From Phlebopus portentosus (Eukaryota > Basidiomycota > Agaricomycetes > Boletales > Boletinellaceae), in NCBI GenBank assembly GCA_037892935.1, contig JAYXKI010000015.1:1-64000 (forward strand): DNA of 64,000 nt, in the 5' to 3' direction. A program made the translations under genes and the position numbers. The notes below the pieces were generated by a model, which made no database searches, was not told the origin of the DNA, and was given only the letters and a program-made list of their open reading frames with translations. Shown here in pieces: positions 9,909 through 18,975 of the stretch (within the stretch, counting starts at the first letter, position 1; each line of letters begins with the position of its first letter).

Positions 9909-12206
9909 CTATTCCCGAGCCCTACCTTTCCCCTTCGACTGACGAACCCTCTCCACTTCCCCTCTATCTTCCTCTTCCTCGTCTTCACCTTCCCCCGTCT
10001 TCACCCCAGCCAACTCGAGCAGCAGACGACGATCCGCGTGCGCCTGCGCTACAAGGACGCTGAATTCGTTCAGCATCCGGGACAGGACCTTGTCCCGGTG
10101 ATCCATCCGCGCCAGCACGAACTGCAGCTCGGATTCCCCGACCTCCCGCTGCAGAGCTTCATGCTCGACGCGACCACCCACCGATCTGGCCGCCAGAGCC
10201 GTGACTTTCCGGCGTTTTGCTTCCCGATCGCGCGCCTCCCGAGCTGCCTTACGCTTTGCGGCTACAGCCCTGCCTTTCGTGGCTAGACTACAGCCCTTCG
10301 CCTGCTTCAAGCACGGAGCGCAGGTCCTCTGCGGAAGACCCACGCAATCACGGCCACGCTTCTGGCACTGGTCGCACGGAACCCGATGACGAACGCGCCC
10401 ATCGCCCAATCGTTCGTCACCATCGTCGTCGTCGTCGTCGTCGTCGTCGTCATTATCGTTGTCGTCGCCACCAGAACCACCACCATTAGCCGGAATCCTA
10501 GAAGGACCAGCCTCAGGTTGAGAAGACGCTCGTCGTGCCGGAGAAACGCGTCTCGCTTGCGTTTCGACAGTTTCGCGCGGAACAGCAGCAGTACCGCTAT
10601 TGTTGTTGTTGTTGTTGCTGTTGTTGTTGTTGCTCGCGGTATTGAGAGCCTGAATCTCTTCAAGGCTTGCGTCCGCCTCAAACGGCTCATTCGCCTCCAT
10701 TCCCACATCACCGATATCCATTCCGCCGTCGCCTGGACTCATGACAACGGAGTCTTCTCCCCGATGACCAGGAGGAGGACTCTCAGGACTTTCCTGAATC
10801 GCAGGAGTCTCCTCGTCCGAGTCCACCACTTGCCGAACACCACGAACGCGGCGAGTCCCTGCATCCAGTCGTCGTCGCATGTTGGCCTCGATTTCGGCAG
10901 CCATCCGGGAGATTTCGGCGCGTTGAGCAGCGCGTTCCTCTTCTTCACGTCTTTCACTCTCGCGAAGCTCAATCTCGAGCATTGTAGGTTCGAGTGAGGT
11001 TAAGGGTGTAGAACGGCTAGCCCCTTCCAAACGTTCCGCTCCGGTTTCGAGCGTTTCGACCGGTTCCGCGACCTCTCCGTCCTCAATCGTTTCGCCAGTT
11101 TCGACCTGGAGAGGAGCGGAATCAACCTCCATTGGACTATCGACGTCCTGAGGCAGCATTTGATGTTGCTGCTGTTGTTGTTGTTGCGGAGGAAATGGTT
11201 CAGGCAGCATTGGTTGTTGCTGCTGTTGTTGTTGCGGTTGAGAGAAAGGTTCAGACAGCACTTGTTGGGATCGTTGTTGTTGCTGTTGTTGTTGTTGTTG
11301 CGTTTCGGATTCCTGAGCACGAACGAGTTGATAGAGCCGACGACGAAGGATGGAATAGCCGTAGTATTCCCAGAGGAGCCGGACCGTTCTCAATTTCACC
11401 CTGTCGATGCGAAGGATGTGCCCTGCACGAAGGTGTCGTTGCTCGATATCCTCCCAGTATTCGAACGCTTGCTGTAGGAAGGATTAGATGGAGATGATAG
11501 ACAAGAAGAAGTACCTACGTGACTCCGGACAGCTTCGTCTCGCGTGTAGTCCGTGTTGCCAGTGAACCTCGCCGTTTGTTGGAACTTGGAGCTCTCCATT
11601 CTCACGTTCTCGAGAGCCTTTTCGATGTCAGGGCGCGGTTTCGGGAACATTGGAGGGAACGATTCGCCCAAGAAGAACCCACGAATCGAATCGAACGAGG
11701 CAGGATGGAATGGAACCCTGCGTCTGCGGAAGAAAGCTCGTCGTTTGGTCTCCATCCTGGCGTAAAATTCCCGTCGATCGTAGTACAGCGTCCGTAGGAG
11801 AGCGTCCGTGTCGCAGTAGTTGGAGTACGCCGTCTCCGACCAGACTTCTTTCGTTCCTTTGGGACGGACTTGCTCCAACGCTTCCTTCCGTGCCTGTCGA
11901 ATTTCGTTAACAAAAATTCTTGATTAGAGTGCGCGGTTTACGCACCGTGGTTGCCTTCCACCCATCCATCAAAGATTCCATCACCGGATTCGTCAACCAC
12001 CGAACCGTCATCGAACCTGTAGGCGCGATCCATTCGACCGGTTTTGTCTTATCCGGCAGAATTACCGTCGTAACGCCATGGTCTAGTTCATCCATTGCCG
12101 ACCTGGCCAAGGCGACGTCTGCCTCGAATTTCGCGACCGCCGCCTTCCAGTCGTCATCGGAGTTGATGGGTCCCAAGAGCGCGACGATTTCTTCGGAAGT
12201 GAACAT
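9909..12206 (-). CDS. Antisense Zn(II)2Cys6 cluster protein encoded inside retrotransposon A
   Basis: A reverse-strand gene of three exons: 12206-11946, 11893-11519 and 11471-9909. The introns of 52 and 47 bp begin GTGCGT and GTAGGT and end AG. All junctions are phase 0, giving about 732 residues from ATG at 12206. Near residues 577-606 (bases 10289-10376) there is C-x2-C-x6-C-x7-C-x2-C-x6-C, matching the fungal binuclear zinc cluster that binds DNA in the nucleus. A basic stretch (AKRKAAREARDREAKRRK) follows. The middle has polyQ, polyN and polyD tracts, and the end is acidic then KGKGRARE. The N-terminal 210 residues are unlike any family I recognise. The gene starts about 130 bp from the 3' LTR, so an antisense promoter in that LTR is plausible. 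Being antisense, its introns would survive retrotransposition. Confidence 0.75.
10420..10470. repeat. GTC microsatellite encoding a poly-Asp tract
   Basis: A run of GTC/TCG triplets which on the reverse strand encodes the D/N-rich stretch just N-terminal to the zinc cluster of the antisense gene. Confidence 0.85.
10599..10636. repeat. GTT microsatellite encoding a poly-Asn tract
   Basis: TTG/GTT triplets that read as Asn-Ser repeats on the reverse strand in the antisense gene. Confidence 0.85.
11163..11302. repeat. Three GTT/GCT microsatellite blocks encoding poly-Gln
   Basis: Blocks at about 11165-11187, 11213-11240 and 11269-11302, separated by similar proline/phenylalanine linkers. They encode glutamine tracts on the reverse strand in exon 3 of the antisense gene. 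Hydrophobic leucine-rich frames on the plus strand are by-products of this repeat. Confidence 0.85.
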
Positions 12207-12334
12207 GCTGGAGAATGAAGAAGAGATGACAGCGGAAGAAAATTTGGACGCGACGCGTTATGCTTCGAAACTCCCACGCGTCGGATTGAGATGGGAGTGA
12301 CCGCGGACGGTCACTATTTCATGAACCCGGGAGA

Positions 12335-13962
12335 TGAAGAGTAAGTCTGAAGCTTGGGAACGTACGGAGTCGTTACGACCAGTTCCGCGGTGTTCCGACT
12401 GGTTTCGCTCGGTTTCGACTGGTTTCGCTCGAACGAGTAGACTTAGCAAGAACGCCATAGTCCAGATGGCACGTGCACCGTTCTTTGATCGGCCATCAAG
12501 ACGGGAGAATCACGGCATCGAGTTTGCACGCGTCGATCACAAGTCTCCGGACCTCGGATCCGCGGTCCAGACAAAGAGATTTGACCCTGCAACCTCGTCC
12601 TCAGTCCCTCTCCTTTGTTAAACATCGCAGACTTACTTTGTCAGGCTATCCAGAGCCCTTCCGAGTCGTTTCCCCGAGTTCCGCTCCGTTCCGCTCAAAG
12701 AGACCCGGTTCCGAAGGTTCCGCACATATTCTGACCTTTCTATATGCGTCCCCTTTAATCCATTATGCTCTCGTTCCAGACATGCCTAGTATTGTTTCTT
12801 TTGACCTATGTGTCCCTTAAACCATTCCTATGCGCTCCTCTCCTTTGTAGATAGCGATATGCGTTCCCTTTTCCTTATGACGTAGGTTCTCTGACCGCTG
12901 GGAGGCTCAGTCTTGGACGTTTAGTATAAATATAGCATGACTCTCGTAGTAGAGGGACAGCTTAGTCGGAGCTGAGTGGGAGCTTAGCTTGCAGTTCTCA
13001 CATCGTCTCAAAGCTTCTCGACCTCTAGTCTACTTGTTCGTAGTGGACTCTCTCGTCTCTATAGTCTAATATACGACATTTCGTGTTCTGTACAGTCGAT
13101 CGGTGATCTCTCTTCGCAGTAGAGCCGTTCGTGCGTTCGTATAGTTCGCCGTCGTCGTATAAAGGCTTCTCTATCTTCTCTCACCCGAAACAAGACCCCC
13201 TCACGTGTTTCGATCCGTTTCGCCCGGTTTCGCTCGTAACCCAGTTACTCTGCGTGCCGCTCGCATTTGGTCTCGCAACACCTTCTCCTCTCCATTGTCG
13301 TCGGGAAAGGACACCATATCACCCCTTTCCTCTTGACTTTCCACTCTCCGCTTCCTCAAGACCAGCCCGGTGCTATTCCGCATCGTTTCAATCGGAAACG
13401 GTCGGTTCTATCGTCCCACACATATCCTTCGATTCTCTCAGTCCCCTTCCGTCATCGTTTTGCACCTCCATCCCTCGCATCACATTTCGACACACTCAGC
13501 AATTGTCCTTCGTCCATCGAATCGCGTTTCGAATCGTTACGCCGCGTTCCGACACTTTAGACTACGAGTGAGATCGGCTGCAGTCGCTTACCAGTGTGTT
13601 AGCACAGTCGATTAGTCACGTTCGGGTTGGTGGTTCGACTAGCGTAGCTTAGTTAGTTTAGTTCTTGTGCCTTGGGTTAGTCGGCTTTAGTCCAGAGCTC
13701 GCAGCTGAGCCGGAGAGTCGATTTTGCCTTTGCACCGCCACCGTCGATCTCGGGAGAAGTCTACCCTCGGAATTCCTCCTCGAGCGCTTCCCTCATATCC
13801 CCGGTTCTCACCAAGCCCTTCCATTGCCTATCCCTATTTCCCTCAATTCCTTCGTGCCCTTAGCTCGGGTGTAATTCTCTGCTGATCGTTTGAAGGTATT
13901 CTAGGGCAGCCCCTCGAACTATACACTCCCTGTCCGGCATCAGAACGTCCACAGGAGTTTCA
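12335..13962 (+). repeat. 3' LTR of element A
   Basis: A 1628-bp copy of 1899-3526. A short purine run (GGGAGA) just before it may be the polypurine tract. One of the two differences from the 5' LTR creates an ATG close behind the TATA box (about 12937). Confidence 0.93.
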
Positions 13963-13966
13963 ACGG

Positions 13967-14160
13967 GTCCATCGATTCTGTTGTAGAAGAGTTTCCTTGG
14001 GAAGTCGCGCGACGAGCCAGGTGAATGGCCACCTCAGCACCTTCGATGTACCTGCCCCCCTTTGGACATGAATCACAGGTACAAAATCTCCCGTTCGGCC
14101 TCGCAGGCATTTGTGAGATGAGATCGAAGCAGGCTGGTCTAAGGAGTCATACATACCCAA
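13967..14160 (-). pseudogene. N-terminal exon of the left Tnp2 copy, beyond element A
   Basis: The reverse complement matches 57385-57575 closely. It encodes the start of the transposase, with a short cysteine motif (CTCDSC) soon after an ATG near 14113. This N-terminal exon was separated from 1-1898 when element A inserted. Confidence 0.8.
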
Positions 14161-14711
14161 CTACAGCTAATTGCAAAATTCTTGGGAATCATGTGATTTC
14201 GTCACTTTTTGCGTCACAAGAGCCTCAAAACACAAATAAAATCATATCTCACCCAAAACTCGATGGTTTCACATCATCTAAGTTGCTAAATTCATATTTT
14301 CAAAAGGGCTTTCATTTAGAAACAAAGATTGAGAAAATAGAGCAAAACATGACCCCAAAATAGCGAAAATATTGTTTTTTACCTCTTTTTTGCATATACA
14401 TTTTTTTCTGTACTCCCTGCTGGTCCAGCACCTCCCCAAAGCTGTCCAAAATGATAACATGATTATATTATGAATTTACAGTCTGAATTTGAGTTGAATT
14501 GTGTACCAGAATGTACTGCTTTGAGGCATGCCTGAATCACTCAAAACTTATCATTTCCTCCTAGCCTCCCAAGCACCAGAAAACAAAATTCTTATAGGTC
14601 AGATTCATACATGTAAATTCATTTCAGATGTAATAGACTAGGTTTATATATTAGCTAGGGTCTCAGCTTGCACTGGTGAGCTGAGAAGATGCTATCTAGA
14701 ATGGTGCATAC
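14161..14711. other. AT-rich non-coding segment upstream of the left Tnp2 copy
   Basis: No gene seen. Near 14164-14206 it carries, on the reverse strand, a segment ending AATTTTGCAATTAGCTGTA that recurs at about 42190-42232, probably the end of an unidentified repeat. The rest is low-complexity AT-rich sequence. Confidence 0.5.
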
Positions 14712-15171
14712 TGTTAGGCGGATGGCTCAGGGGCTGAGTTGAGGCAGGCCAATACAACAACAAATAAGTGTAAATGAGTTAAACCCAAATACATCGCTCA
14801 GGTCAGGGCAGCTAAGACAAGGCTTAAGTACAGACCATCGAACACTATGTCAAAGTGAAGGTAAGTAGAATTCAGTAAACTAATAATACAAGAGTAGATA
14901 CCTATGTTGAAGTGAAGGTAAGTAGAATAGAAAGACAAGGAAACAAAAGAGTCAAACTATCTACTTATATAGACTTTGAGCATGGGATAGGTCTACTCTA
15001 ACAAGAAGTCACATAATAAAGGAATGGGGTGATTAGTGAGCATTGTGGAAAATGATGGAGGGTTCCGGTAAATGGATGAGTAATCATTGATAAACAAATA
15101 AAAGAAAAGAAAAGAAAATTAAAATAGAAGATAATATAAGAAAATAAAAGGAAAATGTTCAAGTTCTTACA
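14712..15171 (-). repeat. Decayed LTR of family B (3' LTR of a truncated copy)
   Basis: 460 bp beginning TGTTAGGCGG and ending CTTACA on the plus strand, the reverse complement of the B1 LTR. Compared with B2, many CG dinucleotides have become TG or CA, so it is an old, CpG-depleted copy. It keeps two copies of the GAAGGTAAGTAGAAT motif found in family B LTRs. Confidence 0.85.
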
Positions 15172-16450
15172 TCACCCCCCTCAAGGTTGGGTGTCCCGAC
15201 CAACCACATAAGCCTTCTGATGACGTGAATTTGTACAGTGCTCATAGACTTTGTTGAGGTATTGTTAGTTTTCTTGGAGCCCCAGGATGTTTGCGATAAA
15301 ATTCCTGAATCAATTCCTATGCATTGTCCTTGACATCGGATTCCGGCTGCCATGTCGCTTCTTCGTATCCAACCTACTTGACTAGGAACTGAAGCTTTCC
15401 TTGATGTAGATGTGAGTCGAGTATTTCTTCAACCTCGTATTCTTTCTGCTCATCAATGATCACTGGTGGAGGTGAAGGTGGAGGTGGAGGTGGCTTCTTT
15501 TGTGACTCAAAGGACAGTTGGATAGCTGGTTTGAGCAAGATCTCATTGAAGACTGGGTGAACCTTCTTCCATGTCTTCAGTAATCCGAGTCTGTACGTGC
15601 TCACACCAACCTTTTCTACGACCTCAAAGGGACTGAACCACTTGTTGTCCATCTTCTTCGTTAGTCAGATCATCTTGATATTTTGTCCATCTAAGAAGAC
15701 CTTTTGTCCAGCCTCATAATCAACAGATTTCCCAGCATGACAGTCATAGAAATATTTCATGTCTTCATTTGCCTGGGTTAAGTTACTCTGGGTGAGCTCA
15801 TGTACTTCTTTGACATGTTTGGCAAACTCTTCCGCTGACAGATTTGACAATGCCGTTCTAACTCCCATAAAGTCCAAGGGGTGCATTCCAGTATTAATGA
15901 AGAAAGGGGATAGCTTTGTCGCTGAATGCTCATAGTTGTTGTATGTAAATTCTGCAAGAGCTAGCTAGTCCACCCAGTCCAATTGTCAATAATTGATGTA
16001 CAAGCAGAGGTATTGTTCAAGCTCTTGGTTAACCCTCTCCATCTGTCCATCTGTCTGTGGGTGATACGCTGTCAACAGGTTGTCTTCAATATGAAGGAGC
16101 TTATATAACTCCTTCATCATTTTCGCATTGAATTGCACTCCTCAGTCATGGATGATCTTTCAAGGCAGTCCATGTAGCTGGAAGATATGGTCCCTGTAGA
16201 TCCTTGCCATACCTTCAGCTATTAACTTCATTGTCATTGGGATTGCATAGATTTGTTTACTAAAGTGATCAACTACAATGCAAACTGCATTAAACCCATT
16301 CAACTCTGGTAATTCTCTGATCAGGTCAACCATGACAATTTGCCATAGCGCTTCTGGCACCTAGTTAGGGTATAAAACCTTTTCTCTCATTGTCCTGAGA
16401 GCCTTCATTTGCTGGCAATAGTTACACCCTCGCATATACACCTGCACATT
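15172..16450 (-). pseudogene. Truncated, decayed pol 3' half of a family B element
   Basis: On the reverse strand this reads the integrase core (IYRDHIFQLHGLP), the GPY region (KWFSPFEVVEKVG) and the start of the chromodomain (YEVEEILDSHLHQGKLQFLVK), next to the LTR at 14712-15171. Similarity to B2 stops at about 16450, within the integrase zinc domain, so gag, protease, RT and RNase H are missing. Frames are broken several times. Changes relative to B2 are mostly C to T and G to A. Confidence 0.85.
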
Positions 16451-17671
16451 GTAGACTATCAGACTCTCCTAGATAGGGACAAAGGCAGTGGTGGTGGCAT
16501 TTGACCATAGGGAGGCAATGTCAAAGGTGTCGAGAGGAAAAAGGGGAAGTCCTACCAGATCTGCAGACTACCACAGACTTTCAGAAGCGACACTCAGCTC
16601 AGATGCACAGAGATCCAGGTGTCAGCCGGATCTGCCGCACCATCGAATAACTCACTGCGGTGATGCGAACCTCAGCCATATCCGAAAGGATGAGTAGGCA
16701 CCGCTGAATCGAACTGAACCAGCGAGGGGGTCGGAGCAGTGGGCCGTGTGCGGTAGCGTGAAGGAGAAACCCACTTGAAATAGAAATGGTGTCGGTGGTC
16801 AAACAATGCTGAGGCGGCAGAGGCAGCGAGATATAAGAAACTGGATTCAGATAGAGGGGAGGCGCTGGTGCTGGTGGCAGCAGCAGTTATAAGAAGAGTG
16901 ACAGCTGCGTCGAGACATTGAGGAAGTATCACAAACAGTCTAAACTGGATGGCGGCGAGCAATCGTAAGAGGGGATTCTGATGCAGATAAAAGTCAAAAA
17001 CCCTGAGGGCAATTACTAGAAGAGTGACAGCTGCGATGGGGCATTAAGGAAGTATCATAAATGGTCGATGCCAGTTGGTAGCAAAGGAGCTCAGAAAGGG
17101 GTCTTGGATGTGGGGAGAAATTGAAGATCCTGGGAGTAATTACTAGAAGAGTGATAGCTGTGCAAAAAGGGAAATGTCCAGGTCGGCGAGCAAGCTTAGT
17201 AGCTTCTCTTGCACTTCTAGGTATGTAAGGTTACTCGGTGGTGGATTCTATCATGACAATGCCCACTTCTGCAAGATGGGGGGCCCCACCATCAGGACGG
17301 GATTGGTGGGGGCACATGACCAGGAAATCGCCAGATCTGGCTATCTAGTTCTCTGTACCCACTGACTTCTTGAAGGGGGATCCCTACTTGTGGTTGGGTT
17401 TTAGTAGCTGCATCTTAGAGTGTATATCTGCTGCTTTTTAGGATAGATACATGCTCTCTATATATACTATGAGTCCTTGATAGGATATATCACTAAGACA
17501 GTGGGTGGCGAGGCATGACAGGTGTGCCACGATGGCAGGGGCCGCTGCCGAGATGCACCACCAAGTCACTAAGACCTAGGAGTGCCCCAATCAGAACAGC
17601 AGATGCTGGTAGGTCATGTTGAATGTCGGGACTGTTTAGATCAGTCAGGGTGCACCCTATGTGAATCTGAA
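16451..17671. other. Non-coding segment with a degenerate tandem repeat
   Basis: I recognise no gene in this 1.2 kb between two family B remnants. It contains the 127-bp tandem repeat described separately. Open frames are short and lack recognisable motifs. Confidence 0.5.
16885..17160 (+). repeat. Tandem repeat of about 127 bp, just over two copies
   Basis: The string AGAAGAGTGAYAGCTG recurs at 16892, 17018 and 17145, spacing 126 and 127 bp. Copies also share the following GGAAGTATCAYAAA. The third copy is cut short. Confidence 0.7.
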
Positions 17672-18090
17672 TGTAAGGACTCGAACATTTTCCTTTTCTT
17701 TTCTTATGTCATCATTCATTTTAATATTCTTTTTTCTTTTCTTTTATTTTTCTTATGCGCTTATTCATCCAATTACCGGAACATTCCACAACATTCTATC
17801 ACGCTCACTAATCATCTCATTCCTTATCATGTGACTTCCTATTAGAGTAGACCTTTCCCGCACTCAAAGTCTATATAAGTAGATAGTTTGACTCTTTCGT
17901 TCCTTGTCTTTCTATTCTACTTACCTTCACTGCGACATAGGTATCTACTCTTGTATTATTAGTTTGTTGAATTCTACTTACCTTCACTGCGACATAGCGT
18001 GCGTATAGCCCGGCAACTCGTGTTAGCCAGTTGTTTGTTGTTTGTGTTGACCGCCTCGAGATCGACGCCCATTAGTCTCGCCGCCTAACA
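17672..18090 (+). repeat. Family B LTR, outer copy of a tandem LTR-leader duplication
   Basis: 419 bp from TGTAAGGACTCGAAC to GCCTAACA. It has TATATAAG at 17872-17879 and GTCTTTCTATT at 17906-17916, and an internal 27-bp direct repeat starting ATTCTACTTACC at 17914 and 17971. It is followed by 67 bp of leader (18091-18157) and then directly by the 5' LTR of B1. Confidence 0.9.
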
Positions 18091-18157
18091 TAATAGAAAG
18101 ACCTACTCTCAGACCTGTGGTTTAACCACTCGTTTGTCGCTACTCCACGCAGGAGAC
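18091..18157 (+). other. Duplicated family B leader fragment with primer site
   Basis: 67 bp that repeat 18578-18644 with two differences. AATAGAAAGAC at 18092-18102 is the self-primer complement. The fragment ends abruptly at GGAGAC where the next LTR begins. Confidence 0.85.
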
Positions 18158-18577
18158 TGTAAGGACTCGAACATTTTCCTTTTCTTTTCTTATGTCATCA
18201 CTCATTTTAATATTCTTTTTCCTTTTCTTTTATTTTTTCTTATGCGCTTACTCATCCAATTGCCGGAACATTCCACAATGTTCTATCACGCTCACTAATC
18301 ATCTCATTCTTTGTCATGTGACTTCCTAATAGAGTAGACCTTTCCCGCGCTCAAAGTCTATATAAGTAGATAGTTTGACTCTTTCGTTTCTTGTCTTTCT
18401 ATTCTACTTACCTTCACTGCGACATAGGTATCTACTCTTGTATTATTAGTTTGCTGAATTCTACTTACCTTCACTGCGACATAGCGTGCGTATAGCCCGG
18501 CGACTCGCGTTAGCCAGTTGTTTGTTGTTTGTGTTGGCCGCCTCGAGATCGACACCCGTTAGTCTCGCCGCCTAACA
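18158..18577 (+). repeat. 5' LTR of B1
   Basis: 420 bp, TG to CA. It has a TATA box (TATATAAG, about 18359-18366) and GTCTTTCTATT at 18393-18403, about 34 bp downstream, as expected for the transcript 5' end. The 27-bp internal direct repeat is present twice. Confidence 0.92.
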
Positions 18578-18975
18578 TAATAGAAAGACCTACTCTCAAA
18601 CCCGTGGTTTAACCACTCGTTTGTCGCTACTCCACGCAGGAGACACATCGACGGTCAACGACCGCGCCCATCCCGGATTTATCCAAGCAACCCCTATCTT
18701 GCCCGTCAAGGTCCGACTGACTTTGACGTGTCCCGATAGTTCCCGAAAACAATCAATCAACCCTCCAATCGTGGCGCTCCGAATCACTCTTCTGTGGAAC
18801 TCGCATCAGACGTTCTCGTGGGTGACTCATAGAGTCCAATCATCATCAAGCATCTCGTTCATCATCTACCTCGGTGCCTTCCGACTAGTCATCAATTTCA
18901 AAGACGAGCCGGTCATCCGAAGTCGGTCCCGTCCAAACACCGTACCGATCCCCGTTCCACCCCCGGCCTATCAAG
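18578..18975 (+). other. B1 5' leader, ATG-free
   Basis: Contains the primer site AATAGAAAGAC at 18579-18589, one base after the LTR. It has no ATG in any frame, yet one frame is open from 18621 to 18989, and similar non-ATG frames exist in B2 and B3. The gag frame is open from about 18893. Confidence 0.75.
18579..18589 (+). promoter_or_regulatory. Self-priming primer binding site of B1
   Basis: AATAGAAAGAC is the exact complement of GTCTTTCTATT at 18393-18403, the predicted 5' end of the transcript. In Tf1 of fission yeast the first 11 nt of the mRNA fold back on such a site and prime reverse transcription. The same pair exists in the outer LTR copy, B2 and B3. Confidence 0.8.

Larger units (their letters stand above)
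1899..13962 (+). mobile_element. LTR retrotransposon A (Ty3/Gypsy) with an antisense accessory gene
   Basis: This is a complete 12.06 kb element: LTR 1899-3526, primer site, gag, pol, a long 3' region with a reverse-strand gene, and LTR 12335-13962. Both LTRs begin TG and end CA, and I see only two base differences between them (2220/12656 and about 2502/12938). The flanks are ACGG at 1895-1898 and ACGG at 13963-13966, a 4-bp target duplication. The uninterrupted Tnp2 copy near 57550-57590 serves as the empty site: removing the element and one ACGG gives the same length of sequence. The order protease-RT-RNase H-integrase places it in Ty3/Gypsy. Few LTR differences and open gag and pol frames suggest a recent insertion. 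Confidence 0.93.

Noticed and set aside
10386..11497. Plus-strand leucine/valine-rich frames opposite the antisense gene
   Set aside because: They are complementary readings of the polyQ, polyN and polyD microsatellites of the reverse-strand gene and would not be real membrane proteins.
14278..15353. Short reverse-strand frames between the Tnp2 fragment and the decayed B copy
   Set aside because: AT-rich, no motif, and partly inside the decayed LTR.
16885..17160. Possible CRISPR array in the tandem repeat
   Set aside because: Units of 127 bp without short repeat-spacer structure, in a eukaryotic genome with spliceosomal introns.
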